DNA of 64,000 bases from assembly GCF_013277515.1 (NCBI RefSeq), contig NZ_VMNB01000005.1, positions 28,650-92,649 on the forward strand, in the 5' to 3' direction. The notes under the pieces were generated by a model. It did not search any database. It worked only from the letters and a program-made list of their open reading frames with translations, and was not told where the DNA came from. Of the stretch, positions 44,802 through 53,555 are shown piece after piece (within the stretch, counting starts at the first letter, position 1; the number at the start of each line of letters is the position of its first letter). Position numbers and translations under genes: made by a program. This stretch comes from Streptococcus sp. k-402 (GTDB lineage: Bacteria; Bacillota; Bacilli; Lactobacillales; Streptococcaceae).

Positions 44802-45869
44802 ATGACAAAAGAAAAAAATGTAATTTTGACTGCTCGCGATATTGTCGTGGAATTTGACGTTCGTGACAAAGTATTGACAGCCATTCGCGGCGTTTCCCTT
44901 GAACTAGTTGAAGGAGAAGTATTAGCCTTGGTAGGTGAGTCAGGATCAGGAAAATCTGTTTTGACAAAGACCTTCACAGGTATGCTCGAAGAAAATGGTC
45001 GCATTGCCCAAGGTAGTATTGACTACCGTGGTCAAGATTTGACAGCTCTATCTTCTCACAAAGATTGGGAACAAATTCGTGGTGCTAAGATTGCGACTAT
45101 CTTCCAAGATCCAATGACTAGTTTGGACCCAATTAAAACAATTGGTAGTCAGATTACAGAAGTTATTGTAAAACACCAAGGAAAAACAGCCAAAGAAGCG
45201 AAAGAATTGGCCATTGACTACATGAATAAGGTTGGGATTCCAGATGCAGATAGACGTTTTGATGAATACCCATTCCAATATTCTGGAGGAATGCGTCAAC
45301 GTATCGTTATTGCGATTGCCCTTGCCTGCCGACCTGATGTCTTGATCTGTGATGAGCCAACAACTGCCTTGGATGTGACTATTCAAGCTCAGATTATTGA
45401 TTTGCTGAAATCTTTACAAAACGAGTATCATTTTACAACAATCTTTATCACCCACGACCTTGGTGTGGTAGCAAGTATTGCGGATAAGGTAGCGGTTATG
45501 TATGCAGGAGAAATCGTTGAGTATGGAACTGTTGAGGAAGTCTTCTATGACCCTCGCCATCCATATACATGGAGTCTCTTGTCTAGCTTGCCTCAGCTTG
45601 CTGATGATAAAGGGGATCTTTACTCAATCCCAGGAACACCTCCGTCGCTTTATACTGACCTGAAAGGGGATGCCTTTGCCTTGCGCTCTGACTATGCAAT
45701 GCAGATTGACTTCGAACAAAAAGCTCCTCAATTCTCAGTATCAGAGACACATTGGGCTAAAACTTGGCTTCTTCATGAGGATGCTCCAAAAGTAGAAAAA
45801 CCAGCTGTGATTGCAAATCTCCACGATAAGATCCGTGAAAAAATGGGATTTGCCCATCTGGAAGACTAG
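44802..45869 (+). CDS. amiE: Oligopeptide permease ATPase AmiE
   Basis: A 355-residue OppD-type ATPase. Walker A GESGSGKS, signature YSGGMRQR, Walker [13 protein letters not shown] and H-loop THD are intact. The C-terminal oligopeptide/dipeptide extension begins at HPYTWSLL. It powers peptide import as a heterodimer with AmiF. Nine bases separate it from amiD and ten from amiF. Confidence 0.96.
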   Translation: MTKEKNVILTARDIVVEFDVRDKVLTAIRGVSLELVEGEVLALVGESGSGKSVLTKTFTGMLEENGRIAQGSIDYRGQDLTALSSHKDWEQIRGAKIATIFQDPMTSLDPIKTIGSQITEVIVKHQGKTAKEAKELAIDYMNKVGIPDADRRFDEYPFQYSGGMRQRIVIAIALACRPDVLICDEPTTALDVTIQAQIIDLLKSLQNEYHFTTIFITHDLGVVASIADKVAVMYAGEIVEYGTVEEVFYDPRHPYTWSLLSSLPQLADDKGDLYSIPGTPPSLYTDLKGDAFALRSDYAMQIDFEQKAPQFSVSETHWAKTWLLHEDAPKVEKPAVIANLHDKIREKMGFAHLED

Positions 45870-45879
45870 GAGGAAGGAA

Positions 45880-46806
45880 ATGTCTGAAAAATTAGTAGAA
45901 ATCAAAGATTTAGAAATTTCCTTCGGTGAAGGAAGTAAGAAGTTTGTCGCAGTTAAAAATGCTAACTTCTTTATCAACAAGGGAGAAACTTTCTCGCTTG
46001 TAGGTGAGTCCGGTAGTGGGAAAACAACTATTGGTCGTGCGATAATCGGTCTCAATGATACAAGTAATGGAGATATCATTTTTGAAGGTCAAAAGATTAA
46101 TGGTAAGAAATCGCGTGAACAAGCTGCAGAATTGATTCGTCGTATCCAGATGATTTTCCAAGACCCTGCGGCAAGTTTGAATGAACGTGCGACTGTTGAT
46201 TATATTATTTCTGAAGGTCTTTACAATCATCATCTGTTCAAAGATGAAGAAGAACGTAAAGAGAAAGTTAAAAATATTATCCGTGAAGTGGGGCTTCTTG
46301 CTGAGCACTTGACTCGTTACCCTCATGAGTTCTCAGGTGGTCAACGTCAACGTATCGGTATTGCCCGTGCCTTGGTCATGCAACCAGATTTTGTTATTGC
46401 GGATGAGCCCATTTCAGCCTTGGACGTTTCTGTACGTGCCCAAGTCTTGAACTTGCTTAAAAAATTCCAAAAAGAGCTCGGTTTGACCTATCTCTTTATC
46501 GCCCATGATTTGTCGGTCGTTCGCTTTATTTCAGATCGTATCGCAGTTATTTACAAGGGTGTTATTGTAGAGGTTGCAGAGACAGAAGAATTGTTTAACA
46601 ATCCAATTCACCCATATACTCAAGCCTTACTTTCAGCGGTACCAATTCCAGATCCAATCTTGGAACGTAAGAAGGTCTTGAAGGTTTATGATCCAAGTCA
46701 ACACGACTATGAGACTGATAAGCCGTCTATGGTTGAAATCCGTCCAGGTCACTATGTTTGGGCTAACCAAGCCGAATTGGCGCGTTATCAACAAGGATTA
46801 AACTAA
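45880..46806 (+). CDS. amiF: Oligopeptide permease ATPase AmiF
   Basis: A 308-residue OppF-type ATPase. The start at 45880 ([10 protein letters not shown]) is preferred because AGGAAGG lies just upstream; the longer frame lies within amiE. Walker A GESGSGKT, signature FSGGQRQR, Walker [13 protein letters not shown] and the C-terminal [12 protein letters not shown] extension are all present. It is the last gene of the operon, followed by a strong terminator. Confidence 0.96.
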   Translation: MSEKLVEIKDLEISFGEGSKKFVAVKNANFFINKGETFSLVGESGSGKTTIGRAIIGLNDTSNGDIIFEGQKINGKKSREQAAELIRRIQMIFQDPAASLNERATVDYIISEGLYNHHLFKDEEERKEKVKNIIREVGLLAEHLTRYPHEFSGGQRQRIGIARALVMQPDFVIADEPISALDVSVRAQVLNLLKKFQKELGLTYLFIAHDLSVVRFISDRIAVIYKGVIVEVAETEELFNNPIHPYTQALLSAVPIPDPILERKKVLKVYDPSQHDYETDKPSMVEIRPGHYVWANQAELARYQQGLN

Positions 46807-46810
46807 TAAT

Positions 46811-46860
46811 GGTTTTATAATTTCCATGTCAATTTTTATGGAAATTATAAACCTTTTTTT
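46811..46860 (+). terminator. Strong intrinsic terminator of the ami operon
   Basis: A stem of about 16 bp, GGTTTATAATTTCCAT-like arms (46811-46827 with 46837-46853), followed by T7. Confidence 0.92.
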
Positions 46861-46935
46861 GTTGGACTGATTTGAAAAACTTTGAAAGCATCCTGAAAGA
46901 ATTTTCGAAAAATTTTAAAATATTCTGAAATATTC

Positions 46936-46964
46936 TTGACAGGTGATGAAAAAGGTGGTAAGAT
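46936..46964 (+). promoter_or_regulatory. Promoter of the leader-peptide/ABC importer operon
   Basis: TTGACA (46936-46941), 17-bp spacer, TAAGAT (46959-46964). Predicted +1 near 46971, about 390 nt before the first transporter gene. Confidence 0.8.
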
Positions 46965-46996
46965 AGGAAACATCAAAAAAGAAAGCAGAAAAAGAA

Positions 46997-47056
46997 ATGA
47001 ATAAGAAACAAGCTGTAACGATGAATCAAAACTTTTACTTTAGCTACTTTAGATAG
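46997..47056 (+). CDS. Candidate 19-residue leader peptide rich in Phe and Tyr
   Basis: A 19-codon ORF, too short for standard gene calling, translating to MNKKQAVTMNQNFYFSYFR. Five of the seven residues NFYFSYF are Phe or Tyr, clustered next to the stop codon as in amino-acid attenuator peptides. It lies about 26 nt into the predicted transcript, followed by a chain of alternative hairpins and a terminator. The Shine-Dalgarno sequence is weak (purine-rich AGAAAGCAGAAAAAG only), which is the main doubt. Confidence 0.55.
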   Translation: MNKKQAVTMNQNFYFSYFR

Positions 47057-47228
47057 TGTTTGTAGACATGTCACCATGGATGCAAACAGTTCAAGCAATT
47101 TGTTTGTATCTATGTGGCTAAGATTTTTGATTATGGTCCATATAGATGAATATCTAAATGGACTAGCTAAGTTATAACTTGTTAGATTATTTCAAGCATC
47201 CGTTTAGGTATTATCTAGGCGGTTTTTT
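47057..47228 (+). promoter_or_regulatory. Attenuator-like leader with three sets of mutually exclusive helices
   Basis: CAAACA (47083-47088) can pair with TGTTTG at 47057-47062 (helix A) or 47101-47106 (helix B). CCATATAGAT (47138-47147) can pair with ATCTATGTGG (47108-47117, helix D) or with the downstream arm 47152-47165 (helix C). CCGTTTAG (47200-47207) can pair with CTAAATGG (47154-47161, antiterminator) or with CTAGGCGG (47215-47222, terminator). Helix C and the antiterminator share an arm, so C favours termination and D favours antitermination. No T-box sequence is present. Confidence 0.6.
47200..47228 (+). terminator. Leader terminator upstream of the ABC importer
   Basis: 8-bp stem CCGTTTAG/CTAGGCGG (two G-T pairs), 7-nt loop, T6. 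It lies inside the leader, 137 nt before the first transporter gene. Confidence 0.8.
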
Positions 47229-47233
47229 GTTTT

Positions 47234-47338
47234 ATACTCTTCGAAAATCAAATTCAAACCACGTCAACGTCGCCTTGCCGTACTCAAGTACAGCCTGCGG
47301 CTAGTTTCCTAGTTTGCTCTTTGATTTTCATTGAGTAT
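47234..47338 (+). repeat. BOX element, boxA-boxC form, in the transporter leader
   Basis: 105 bp, forward orientation, no boxB. It lies between the leader terminator and the transporter ribosome binding site, so it is part of the read-through mRNA. Confidence 0.9.
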
Positions 47339-47364
47339 TATCTTTTCTGAGAAGGAGTTTCATT

Positions 47365-48342
47365 ATGAAAGTTGTTCGAAAATTACTAGCCCCCCTCTTG
47401 GTAGTGGGGATTCTCTTGACCTCTCTGATTAGTTTGCATCAGTTGAAGGCAGATAAGAAAAAAGATGTGTTTCGTATCGGTATTTCGCAATTTATTACCC
47501 ACCAGTCCTTAGACGCTACTAGAGAAGGATTTGTGGATGAACTGGCCAAGCAAGGCTATATTGAAGGGAAAAATATTGAGATTGATTTGCAAAATGCACA
47601 GGGAGAACAACGAAATCTAAAAACGATTTCCCAGCAACTAGCAGAATCTAGTGATGTCGTTCTAGCTATCGCAACGCCTTCTGCTCAGAGCTTGGCCAAT
47701 ACAACACAAACGACACCTGTTATCTTTTCAGCGGTAACAGATCCTGTCAGTGCCAAGTTAGTTGAGTCAAGAGAGCATCCTGGGGGCAATGTAACTGGGA
47801 CAAGCGATCAGTCATCAGATGCCATTTCAACCCAAATCAATTTGATAAAGAAAGTGTTGCCAAAAGCTAAAACGATTGGAATCCTCTATACTCAGAGCGA
47901 GCCAAACTCGGTTGTCCAAAAGGATGAAGCTAAGCGCCTTCTGGAAGAAAAAGGCTTTACCGTTGTTGAAAAAACAATCTTGGACAGTAATAACGTCAAG
48001 GCTGCTGCAGAAAGCTTGATGGCAGAGGTGGATATGGTTTTTGTACCAACGGATAATATCATTTCATCAACCATGGAAACAGTCAAGCAGGTTTCTATTA
48101 AACACAAGGTTCCAGTATTTGGTGGTTCAACAGAAATGGTTGCGGTTGGTGGCTTGTATAACTACGGAACCAATTATGAAGAATTGGGAAGACAGACAGC
48201 TCGCATGCTGGTTCGTGTCTTAAAGGGTGAGAAGCCAGAAAATATAGCAGTTGAGTTGCCTGAAAAACTGGAATTGCATACCAATCAAGAAATGGCAGAT
48301 GCATTGGGAATTGATATTAGTAAGTTAGAAAGCAAGGAATAA
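47365..48342 (+). CDS. ABC transporter substrate-binding protein (TrpX-like, ABC_sub_bind family)
   Basis: 325 residues. An N-terminal hydrophobic segment (about 6-27) acts as signal or anchor. No lipobox Cys is present, unusual for a Gram-positive binding protein. The rest is a two-lobed periplasmic-binding fold (FRIGISQFITHQSLDATREGF, PVIFSAVTDPV, FVPTDNIISS, VFGGSTEMV). Streptococcal relatives are linked to tryptophan or aromatic uptake; the leader upstream, with Phe/Tyr codons, suggests an aromatic amino acid but does not prove it. GAAGGAG lies 6 nt before the ATG. Operon with the next two genes. Confidence 0.85.
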   Translation: MKVVRKLLAPLLVVGILLTSLISLHQLKADKKKDVFRIGISQFITHQSLDATREGFVDELAKQGYIEGKNIEIDLQNAQGEQRNLKTISQQLAESSDVVLAIATPSAQSLANTTQTTPVIFSAVTDPVSAKLVESREHPGGNVTGTSDQSSDAISTQINLIKKVLPKAKTIGILYTQSEPNSVVQKDEAKRLLEEKGFTVVEKTILDSNNVKAAAESLMAEVDMVFVPTDNIISSTMETVKQVSIKHKVPVFGGSTEMVAVGGLYNYGTNYEELGRQTARMLVRVLKGEKPENIAVELPEKLELHTNQEMADALGIDISKLESKE

Positions 48343-48353
48343 GGAGATTTAAG

Positions 48354-49247
48354 ATGAATTTTGTATTATCTAGTTTATCAGAAGGTTTGTTGTGGTCGAT
48401 TATGGCTATTGGGGTCTACTTGACTTTCCGTATTTTGGATATTGCGGATATGACTGCTGAGGGAGCCTTTCCTCTGGGGGCAGCAGTCGTTGTATCACAG
48501 ATACAGGCAGGGACAAATCCTTGGATTGCGACCGTACTTGCTTTGCTGGCAGGTATGGTAGCAGGTCTGGTATCAGGAATGCTCCACACCAAGATGAAAA
48601 TTCCAGCTCTCTTGACAGGTATTGTGACCTTGACAGGGCTTTATTCAATCAATATTAAAATCATGGGAAGCGTGCCCAATCTTTCCTTGGGAGATTCTTC
48701 AACTGTCTTTAAACAATTGGCGAGCTTAGGGCTGACAACTGAAGAAGCTGTTTTCTCATTCAGTTTGGCCTGTCTCTTACTTGTTTGTTTGGTCTTGACT
48801 CTTTTGATGAAAACAGAGATTGGCTTGGTCTTGCGTTCGACTGGAGACAATATTCCGATGAGTGAGGCCAATGGGGTCAATGTAGACACCATGAAGATTG
48901 TTGGTTACATGATTTCAAACGGCTTGATTGCCCTATGTGGTTCCTTGTTTGCCCAAAATGATGGATTTTCAGATGTGACTTCTGGGACAGGAACCATTGT
49001 TGTTGGTTTGAGTGCAGTGATTATTGCGGAAGTCTTGATTCACGACTTGACCATTGGAGGTCGCTTGTTATCCATCGGAATCGGTGCTATTGTATACCGT
49101 TTGATTATTTTAAATATCTATGAAATTCCAAATCTAGATCAAAACTTAGTTCGTCTCTTTAATGCAATCTTGCTCGCCTTGGTTTTATTTGCACCAGAAT
49201 TGCAAAAGAGATCAAAGATTCGTGGTCTGAAATTGAGAAATGAATAG
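48354..49247 (+). CDS. ABC transporter permease (TrpY-like)
   Basis: A 297-residue permease with about eight hydrophobic segments, of the branched-chain amino acid/ribose-type fold (YLTFRILDIADMTAEGAFPLGAA at the start, RSTGDNIPMSEANGVNVD as cytoplasmic coupling loop). It lies 11 nt after the binding-protein gene and 12 nt before the ATPase gene, so the three form one importer. Confidence 0.88.
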   Translation: MNFVLSSLSEGLLWSIMAIGVYLTFRILDIADMTAEGAFPLGAAVVVSQIQAGTNPWIATVLALLAGMVAGLVSGMLHTKMKIPALLTGIVTLTGLYSINIKIMGSVPNLSLGDSSTVFKQLASLGLTTEEAVFSFSLACLLLVCLVLTLLMKTEIGLVLRSTGDNIPMSEANGVNVDTMKIVGYMISNGLIALCGSLFAQNDGFSDVTSGTGTIVVGLSAVIIAEVLIHDLTIGGRLLSIGIGAIVYRLIILNIYEIPNLDQNLVRLFNAILLALVLFAPELQKRSKIRGLKLRNE

Positions 49248-49259
49248 GAGGAGAAAGTT

Positions 49260-50063
49260 ATGGTAAGTTTGTTAACACTTGAAAATATTCACAAAACATT
49301 TGAAGCAGGGACGGTCAATGAGAACCATGTCCTCAAAGGATTAGATTTAGAAGTTGAAGAGGGAGATTTTATCTCTGTTATCGGTGGAAATGGAGCAGGG
49401 AAATCCACTTTGATGAATATCTTGGCTGGCAATCTATCGGTGGATGAAGGGGACCTTCTACTGGCAGGCAAATCCATTAAAAATCTGAGTGTAAGAAAGA
49501 GAGCCAAGGATATCGCCCGTGTTTTTCAAGATCCGAAGATGGGGACAGCTTCTCGTTTGACGATTGAGGAGAATATGGCTATTGCCTTGAGACGCGGGCA
49601 GAAGAGAGGGCTTGGCTGGGGTGTGAAGGAGAAGGACAGAATCCAGTTCCAAGAAGCCCTGAGAGAGTTGAATATTGGCCTTGAAAACCGCTTGAAAGTG
49701 GATACTCAATATCTCTCAGGAGGGCAAAGACAGGCTTTGACCCTAGTCATGGCAGCTCTGGTGAAACCCAAACTTTTGCTTTTGGATGAACATACTGCGG
49801 CACTTGACCCGAAAACTAGTCAAATGGTGATGGATTTGACGCAAAAGATTGTGGAACACCATCAGTTGACGACTTTGATGATTACCCATGATATGAACCA
49901 TGCGATTGAGTATGGTAATCGTCTCATTATGCTCTATCAAGGCAAGATAGTGGTGGATGTTAAGGGAGAGGAGAAAAAGCATCTGACAGTTGAAGATCTC
50001 ATGCATCTCTTCCAGAAAAATAGTGGGCAAAGTCTGGTCAGTGATGAATTAGTTTTGGGATAA
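49260..50063 (+). CDS. ABC transporter ATP-binding protein (TrpZ-like)
   Basis: A 267-residue ATPase with Walker A GGNGAGKST, Q-loop FQDP, signature LSGGQRQAL, Walker B LLLLDEHTAALDP (His where Pro is usual in DEP; this is common in the subfamily) and H-loop THD. AGGAGG precedes the ATG. It energises the importer with the two upstream products. A terminator follows directly. Confidence 0.9.
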   Translation: MVSLLTLENIHKTFEAGTVNENHVLKGLDLEVEEGDFISVIGGNGAGKSTLMNILAGNLSVDEGDLLLAGKSIKNLSVRKRAKDIARVFQDPKMGTASRLTIEENMAIALRRGQKRGLGWGVKEKDRIQFQEALRELNIGLENRLKVDTQYLSGGQRQALTLVMAALVKPKLLLLDEHTAALDPKTSQMVMDLTQKIVEHHQLTTLMITHDMNHAIEYGNRLIMLYQGKIVVDVKGEEKKHLTVEDLMHLFQKNSGQSLVSDELVLG

Positions 50064-50066
50064 AGA

Positions 50067-50099
50067 AAAAGGCTGAGATCTGGTGTCTCAGTCTTTTAT
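50067..50099 (+). terminator. Intrinsic terminator of the ABC importer operon
   Basis: GGCTGAGA/TCTCAGTC stem with flanking A and T tracts. Confidence 0.85.
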
Positions 50100-50132
50100 T
50101 AGTACAAATGGATAGGCAGAAATATGAAATTG

Positions 50133-50245
50133 ATACTCTTCGAAGATCTCTTTAAACCACGTCAGCTCTATCTGCAACCTCAAAACAGTGTTTTGAGCAG
50201 CATGCGGCTAGCTTCCTAGTTTGCTATTTGATTTTCATTGAGTAT
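50133..50245 (+). repeat. BOX element with shortened boxA and partial boxB
   Basis: 113 bp, forward orientation. boxA is cut short after CCACGTCAG and joins a partial boxB (CTATCTGCAACCTCAAAAC), then boxC. It sits between two terminators in the 325-bp gap before yneF. Confidence 0.88.
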
Positions 50246-50257
50246 AAAGTCAGTAAG

Positions 50258-50291
50258 GAGCCCTCTTTCGTAGAAAAGCAGGGTTCTTTTT
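50258..50291 (+). terminator. Second terminator-like hairpin upstream of yneF
   Basis: GAGCCCTCTTT/AAAGCAGGGTTC stem (one bulge, one G-T pair) followed by T5. Confidence 0.7.
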
Positions 50292-50320
50292 GCTGTCTAT
50301 TCCCTCCCTGAAAGCGTAAA

Positions 50321-50355
50321 ACAAACTGGTCAGGGTGGCTAGTTTGTGGTATAAT
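50321..50355 (+). promoter_or_regulatory. Promoter of yneF with an inverted repeat over the -35 region
   Basis: Extended -10 TGGTATAAT at 50347-50355. Arms ACAAACT (50321-50327) and AGTTTGT (50341-50347) flank the -35 region and could be an operator. Confidence 0.6.
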
Positions 50356-50388
50356 GAAAGAGACTCAAAAAGAAACAGGAGAAAAATG

Positions 50389-50637
50389 ATGGATTTACTA
50401 TTAGCAATTGTATTGATTGTGCTAGCTTTTCTAGGAGGAGCTCTTGGAGGAATGTACTTGGTTCGTAAGCAAATTGAAAAAGAATTCGCTGACAACCCAC
50501 GTTTGAATGCTGAAGCAGTTCGTACTCTTTTGAGTGCAAATGGTCAAAAACCAAGCGAAGCTAAGGTACAACAAGTTTACCACCAAATCATCCGCCAACA
50601 AAAGGCAGCCCTTGCTAACAATAAAAAGAAAAAATAA
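50389..50637 (+). CDS. yneF: YneF family (UPF0154) small membrane protein
   Basis: 82 residues: one N-terminal membrane helix (about 3-24, with a Gly-rich [12 protein letters not shown] end) and a charged cytosolic tail ([21 protein letters not shown] continues the family pattern). ATG at 50389 is preferred because AGGAG is 7 nt upstream; an adjacent ATG lies at 50386. Function unknown in this conserved Firmicute family. A hairpin follows. Confidence 0.9.
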
Positions 50638-50645
50638 ATAAGGAA

Positions 50646-50671
50646 AAGTCTGGGATGAAAGTTCCAGACTT
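50646..50671 (+). terminator. Hairpin after yneF
   Basis: AAGTCTGG/CCAGACTT stem with a 10-nt loop. The T tract is poor, so termination may be weak. Confidence 0.5.
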
Positions 50672-50712
50672 CTCACTATGTTAGCTAAGGGTTTAGGGAT
50701 GAGACTTTTTCC

Positions 50713-50740
50713 TTGCATTCTATTGATATTTGATTATGAT
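50713..50740 (+). promoter_or_regulatory. Possible promoter of the racE-yidD operon
   Basis: TTGCAT (50713-50718), 16-bp spacer, TATGAT (50735-50740), with about 95 nt of leader. Confidence 0.45.
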
Positions 50741-50837
50741 TAAGAGAGATAGTTGTTGATCAGGCTGTCATTCAGTTCATAGAGACAAGTAATCATAATG
50801 AGCTATCAATCAGAAAAAAGACTAGAAAGAAGACTGT

Positions 50838-51632
50838 ATGGATAATCGACCGATTGGTTTTTTGGATTCGGGTGTCGGGGGCTTGACCGTTGTGCGCGAG
50901 CTCATGCGCCAGCTTCCCCATGAAGAAATCGTCTATATTGGAGATTCGGCACGGGCGCCTTACGGGCCCCGTCCTGCTGAGCAAATTCGTGAATATACTT
51001 GGCAGTTGGTCAACTTTCTTTTGACCAAGGATGTCAAAATGATTGTCATTGCTTGTAATACTGCGACTGCGGTCGTCTGGGAAGAAATCAAGGCTCAACT
51101 AGATATTCCTGTCTTGGGTGTGATTTTGCCAGGAGCTTCGGCAGCAATCAAGTCCAGCCAAGGTGGGAAAATCGGAGTGATTGGAACACCCATGACGGTA
51201 CAATCAGACATCTACCGTCAGAAAATCCATGATTTGGATCCGGACTTACAGGTGGAGAGTTTGGCCTGTCCCAAGTTTGCTCCCTTGGTGGAGTCGGGTG
51301 CCCTGTCAACCAGTGTCACCAAGAAAGTGGTCTATGAAACCCTACGTCCCTTGGTTGGAAAGGTAGATAGCCTGATTTTGGGTTGTACCCATTATCCGCT
51401 TCTCAGACCTATTATTCAAAATGTTATGGGGCCCAAGGTTCAACTTATCGATAGTGGGGCAGAGTGCGTACGGGACATTTCAGTCTTACTCAATTATTTT
51501 GAAATCAATCGTGGTCGCGATGCTGGACCACTTAATCACCGTTTTTACACAACAGCCAGCAGCCAAAGTTTTGCACAAATTGGTGAAGAATGGCTTGAAA
51601 AAGAGATTCATGTGGAGCATGTAGAATTATGA
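50838..51632 (+). CDS. racE: Glutamate racemase
   Basis: 264 residues, normal for RacE/MurI. The two catalytic cysteines lie in [10 protein letters not shown] and LGCTHYPLL, with [12 protein letters not shown] and [11 protein letters not shown] near the N-terminus. It makes D-glutamate for peptidoglycan. It heads a nine-gene cluster whose members all overlap or nearly touch; the next gene starts 4 nt before its stop codon. Confidence 0.96.
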   Translation: MDNRPIGFLDSGVGGLTVVRELMRQLPHEEIVYIGDSARAPYGPRPAEQIREYTWQLVNFLLTKDVKMIVIACNTATAVVWEEIKAQLDIPVLGVILPGASAAIKSSQGGKIGVIGTPMTVQSDIYRQKIHDLDPDLQVESLACPKFAPLVESGALSTSVTKKVVYETLRPLVGKVDSLILGCTHYPLLRPIIQNVMGPKVQLIDSGAECVRDISVLLNYFEINRGRDAGPLNHRFYTTASSQSFAQIGEEWLEKEIHVEHVEL

Positions 51633-52600
51633 CAAATAAAATTTATGAATACAAGGATGAACAGGACTGGTATGTCGGGTCCTATGGTATTTTTGGTGGC
51701 GTCCGGACGTTGACGGATGATGATTTGGATTTTCCTCTATTGGAGTTTGCCCAAAGATTTCGAGATGAGGATCGAGGTTTTCCTGTTTCTGTTACTGTTT
51801 TACGCTATGGTTCTCTCTACCGTTTATTGTCTTTTGTGGTAGATATCCTCAACCAAGAAATGGGACGAAATGTGGAAGTCATCCAACGTCAGGGGGCTTT
51901 TCTCTTAGTTGAAAATGGGCAACTCCTGCATGTAGAATTGCCTAAAGAAGGTGTTGATGTAGAAGTATTCTTTGAGACAAGCAAGGTCAGAGAAACCTTG
52001 TTGATTGCGACTCGAAACGAAGGCAAGACCAAAGAGTTCCGAGCTATCTTTGATAAGTTAGGCTACGATGTGGAAAATCTTAATGACTATCCTGACTTGC
52101 CTGAAGTAGCTGAAACAGGCATGACCTTCGAAGAAAATGCCCGTCTCAAGGCAGAAACCATTTCTCAATTAACGGGCAAGATGGTTTTGGCAGATGACTC
52201 AGGTCTCAAAGTCGATGTCCTTGGTGGCTTGCCAGGTGTCTGGTCAGCTCGTTTCGCAGGAGTGGGAGCTACTGACCGTGAAAACAATGCCAAACTCTTG
52301 CACGAATTGGCCATGGTCTTTGAACTCAAGGACCGCTCGGCTCAATTCCATACAACCCTAGTCGTAGCCAGTCCCAACAAGGAAAGCTTGGTTGTTGAAG
52401 CAGACTGGCCTGGCTACATTAACTTTGAACCTAAGGGTGAAAATGGCTTTGGCTATGACCCTCTCTTCCTTGTAGGAGAGACAGGCAAGTCCTCAGCTGA
52501 ATTAACCCTTGAAGAAAAAAATAGTCAATCTCACCGTGCCTTAGCCGTTAAGAAACTTTTGGAGGTATTTCCATCATGGCAAAGCAAACCATCATTGTAA
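51629..52600 (+). CDS. rdgB: Non-canonical purine NTP pyrophosphatase (RdgB/HAM1) with an N-terminal extension
   Basis: 323 residues, about 125 longer than typical RdgB. Residues about 128-323 are the ITPase/XTPase core: [14 protein letters not shown] (substrate Lys), [25 protein letters not shown] and FGYDPLF. This part removes dITP and XTP from nucleotide pools. The N-terminal about 125 residues form a separate soluble domain that I do not recognise ([15 protein letters not shown]). The extended form is usual in streptococci. It overlaps both neighbours. Confidence 0.92.
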   Translation: MTNKIYEYKDEQDWYVGSYGIFGGVRTLTDDDLDFPLLEFAQRFRDEDRGFPVSVTVLRYGSLYRLLSFVVDILNQEMGRNVEVIQRQGAFLLVENGQLLHVELPKEGVDVEVFFETSKVRETLLIATRNEGKTKEFRAIFDKLGYDVENLNDYPDLPEVAETGMTFEENARLKAETISQLTGKMVLADDSGLKVDVLGGLPGVWSARFAGVGATDRENNAKLLHELAMVFELKDRSAQFHTTLVVASPNKESLVVEADWPGYINFEPKGENGFGYDPLFLVGETGKSSAELTLEEKNSQSHRALAVKKLLEVFPSWQSKPSL

Positions 52601-53097
52601 TGAGCGATTCCCATGGAGATAGCTTGATTGTGGAAGAAATCCGTGATCGCTATGTGGGCAAAGTTGATGCCGTTTTTCATAACGGTGATTCTGAACTGCG
52701 TCCTGATTCTCCCCTTTGGGAAGGCATCCGTGTTGTTAAAGGGAACATGGACTTTTATGCCGGCTATCCAGAACGTTTGGTGACTGAGCTTGGTTCGACC
52801 AAGATTATCCAAACTCATGGTCACTTGTTTGATATCAATTTCAACTTTCAAAAGTTGGACTACTGGGCTCAGGAAGAAGAGGCCGATATTTGCCTCTATG
52901 GTCACTTGCATGTGCCAAGTGCTTGGATGGAAGGCAAGACCCTCTTTCTAAATCCAGGTTCCATCAGTCAACCACGTGGGAGCATCAGAGAATGTCTCTA
53001 TGCTCGTGTGGAGATTGATGACAGTTATTTTAAAGTGGACTTTTTGACACGAGACCATGAGGTGTATCCGAGCTTATCCAAGGAGTTTAGCCGATGA
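52576..53097 (+). CDS. YfcE/MJ0936-type metallophosphoesterase
   Basis: 173 residues of the calcineurin-like phosphoesterase fold. Metal-binding motifs are [26 protein letters not shown] and YGHLHVP, all in order. Relatives hydrolyse phosphodiesters in vitro with Mn2+; the physiological substrate is unknown. It overlaps rdgB by 25 nt and its stop overlaps the next start by 4 nt. The rdgB-phosphodiesterase pairing is widespread. Confidence 0.92.
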   Translation: MAKQTIIVMSDSHGDSLIVEEIRDRYVGKVDAVFHNGDSELRPDSPLWEGIRVVKGNMDFYAGYPERLVTELGSTKIIQTHGHLFDINFNFQKLDYWAQEEEADICLYGHLHVPSAWMEGKTLFLNPGSISQPRGSIRECLYARVEIDDSYFKVDFLTRDHEVYPSLSKEFSR

Positions 53098-53555
53098 TTG
53101 CCAAGGAGTTTGAGACTTTCTTGTTGGGACAAGAAGAAACTTTTTTGACTCCTGCTGAAAATCTAGCTGTGTTGATTGATACCCACAATGCGGATCATGC
53201 GACCCTCTTGCTCAGTCAGATGACCTATACCCGTGTTCCTGTTGTGACAGATGAAAAACAGTTTGTTGGGACGATTGGGCTCAGAGATATTATGGCTTAC
53301 CAGATGGAGCATGACTTGAGTCAAGAAATCATGGCAGATACGGATATTGTTTACATGACGAGAACGGACGTAGCGGTCGTCTCGCCTGATTTTACTATTA
53401 CGGAGGTCTTGCACAAGCTGGTAGATGAGTCTTTCTTGCCAGTTGTGGATGCGTCTGGTATTTTCCAAGGAATTATCACGCGCAAGTCTATCCTCAAGGC
53501 AGTGAATGCCCTCTTGCATGACTTTAGTAAGGACTATGAGATTCGATGCAAATGA
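53094..53555 (+). CDS. cbpB: CBS-domain protein, CbpB/YkuL type
   Basis: 153 residues made almost entirely of two CBS domains (about 20-80 and 90-145; TRVPVVTDEKQFVGTIGLRD and FLPVVDASGIFQGIITRKS). Homologues (CbpB/DarB) bind cyclic di-AMP and tune (p)ppGpp synthesis; that role is inferred from size and family. It overlaps the upstream gene by 4 nt and xerDL by 4 nt. Confidence 0.85.
   Translation: MIAKEFETFLLGQEETFLTPAENLAVLIDTHNADHATLLLSQMTYTRVPVVTDEKQFVGTIGLRDIMAYQMEHDLSQEIMADTDIVYMTRTDVAVVSPDFTITEVLHKLVDESFLPVVDASGIFQGIITRKSILKAVNALLHDFSKDYEIRCK

Noticed and set aside
46936-47364. T-box riboswitch upstream of the aromatic-type ABC importer
   Set aside because: No T-box antiterminator sequence (TGGNACCGCG type) and no Stem I motifs were found. 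The leader instead has a peptide ORF and alternative helices.
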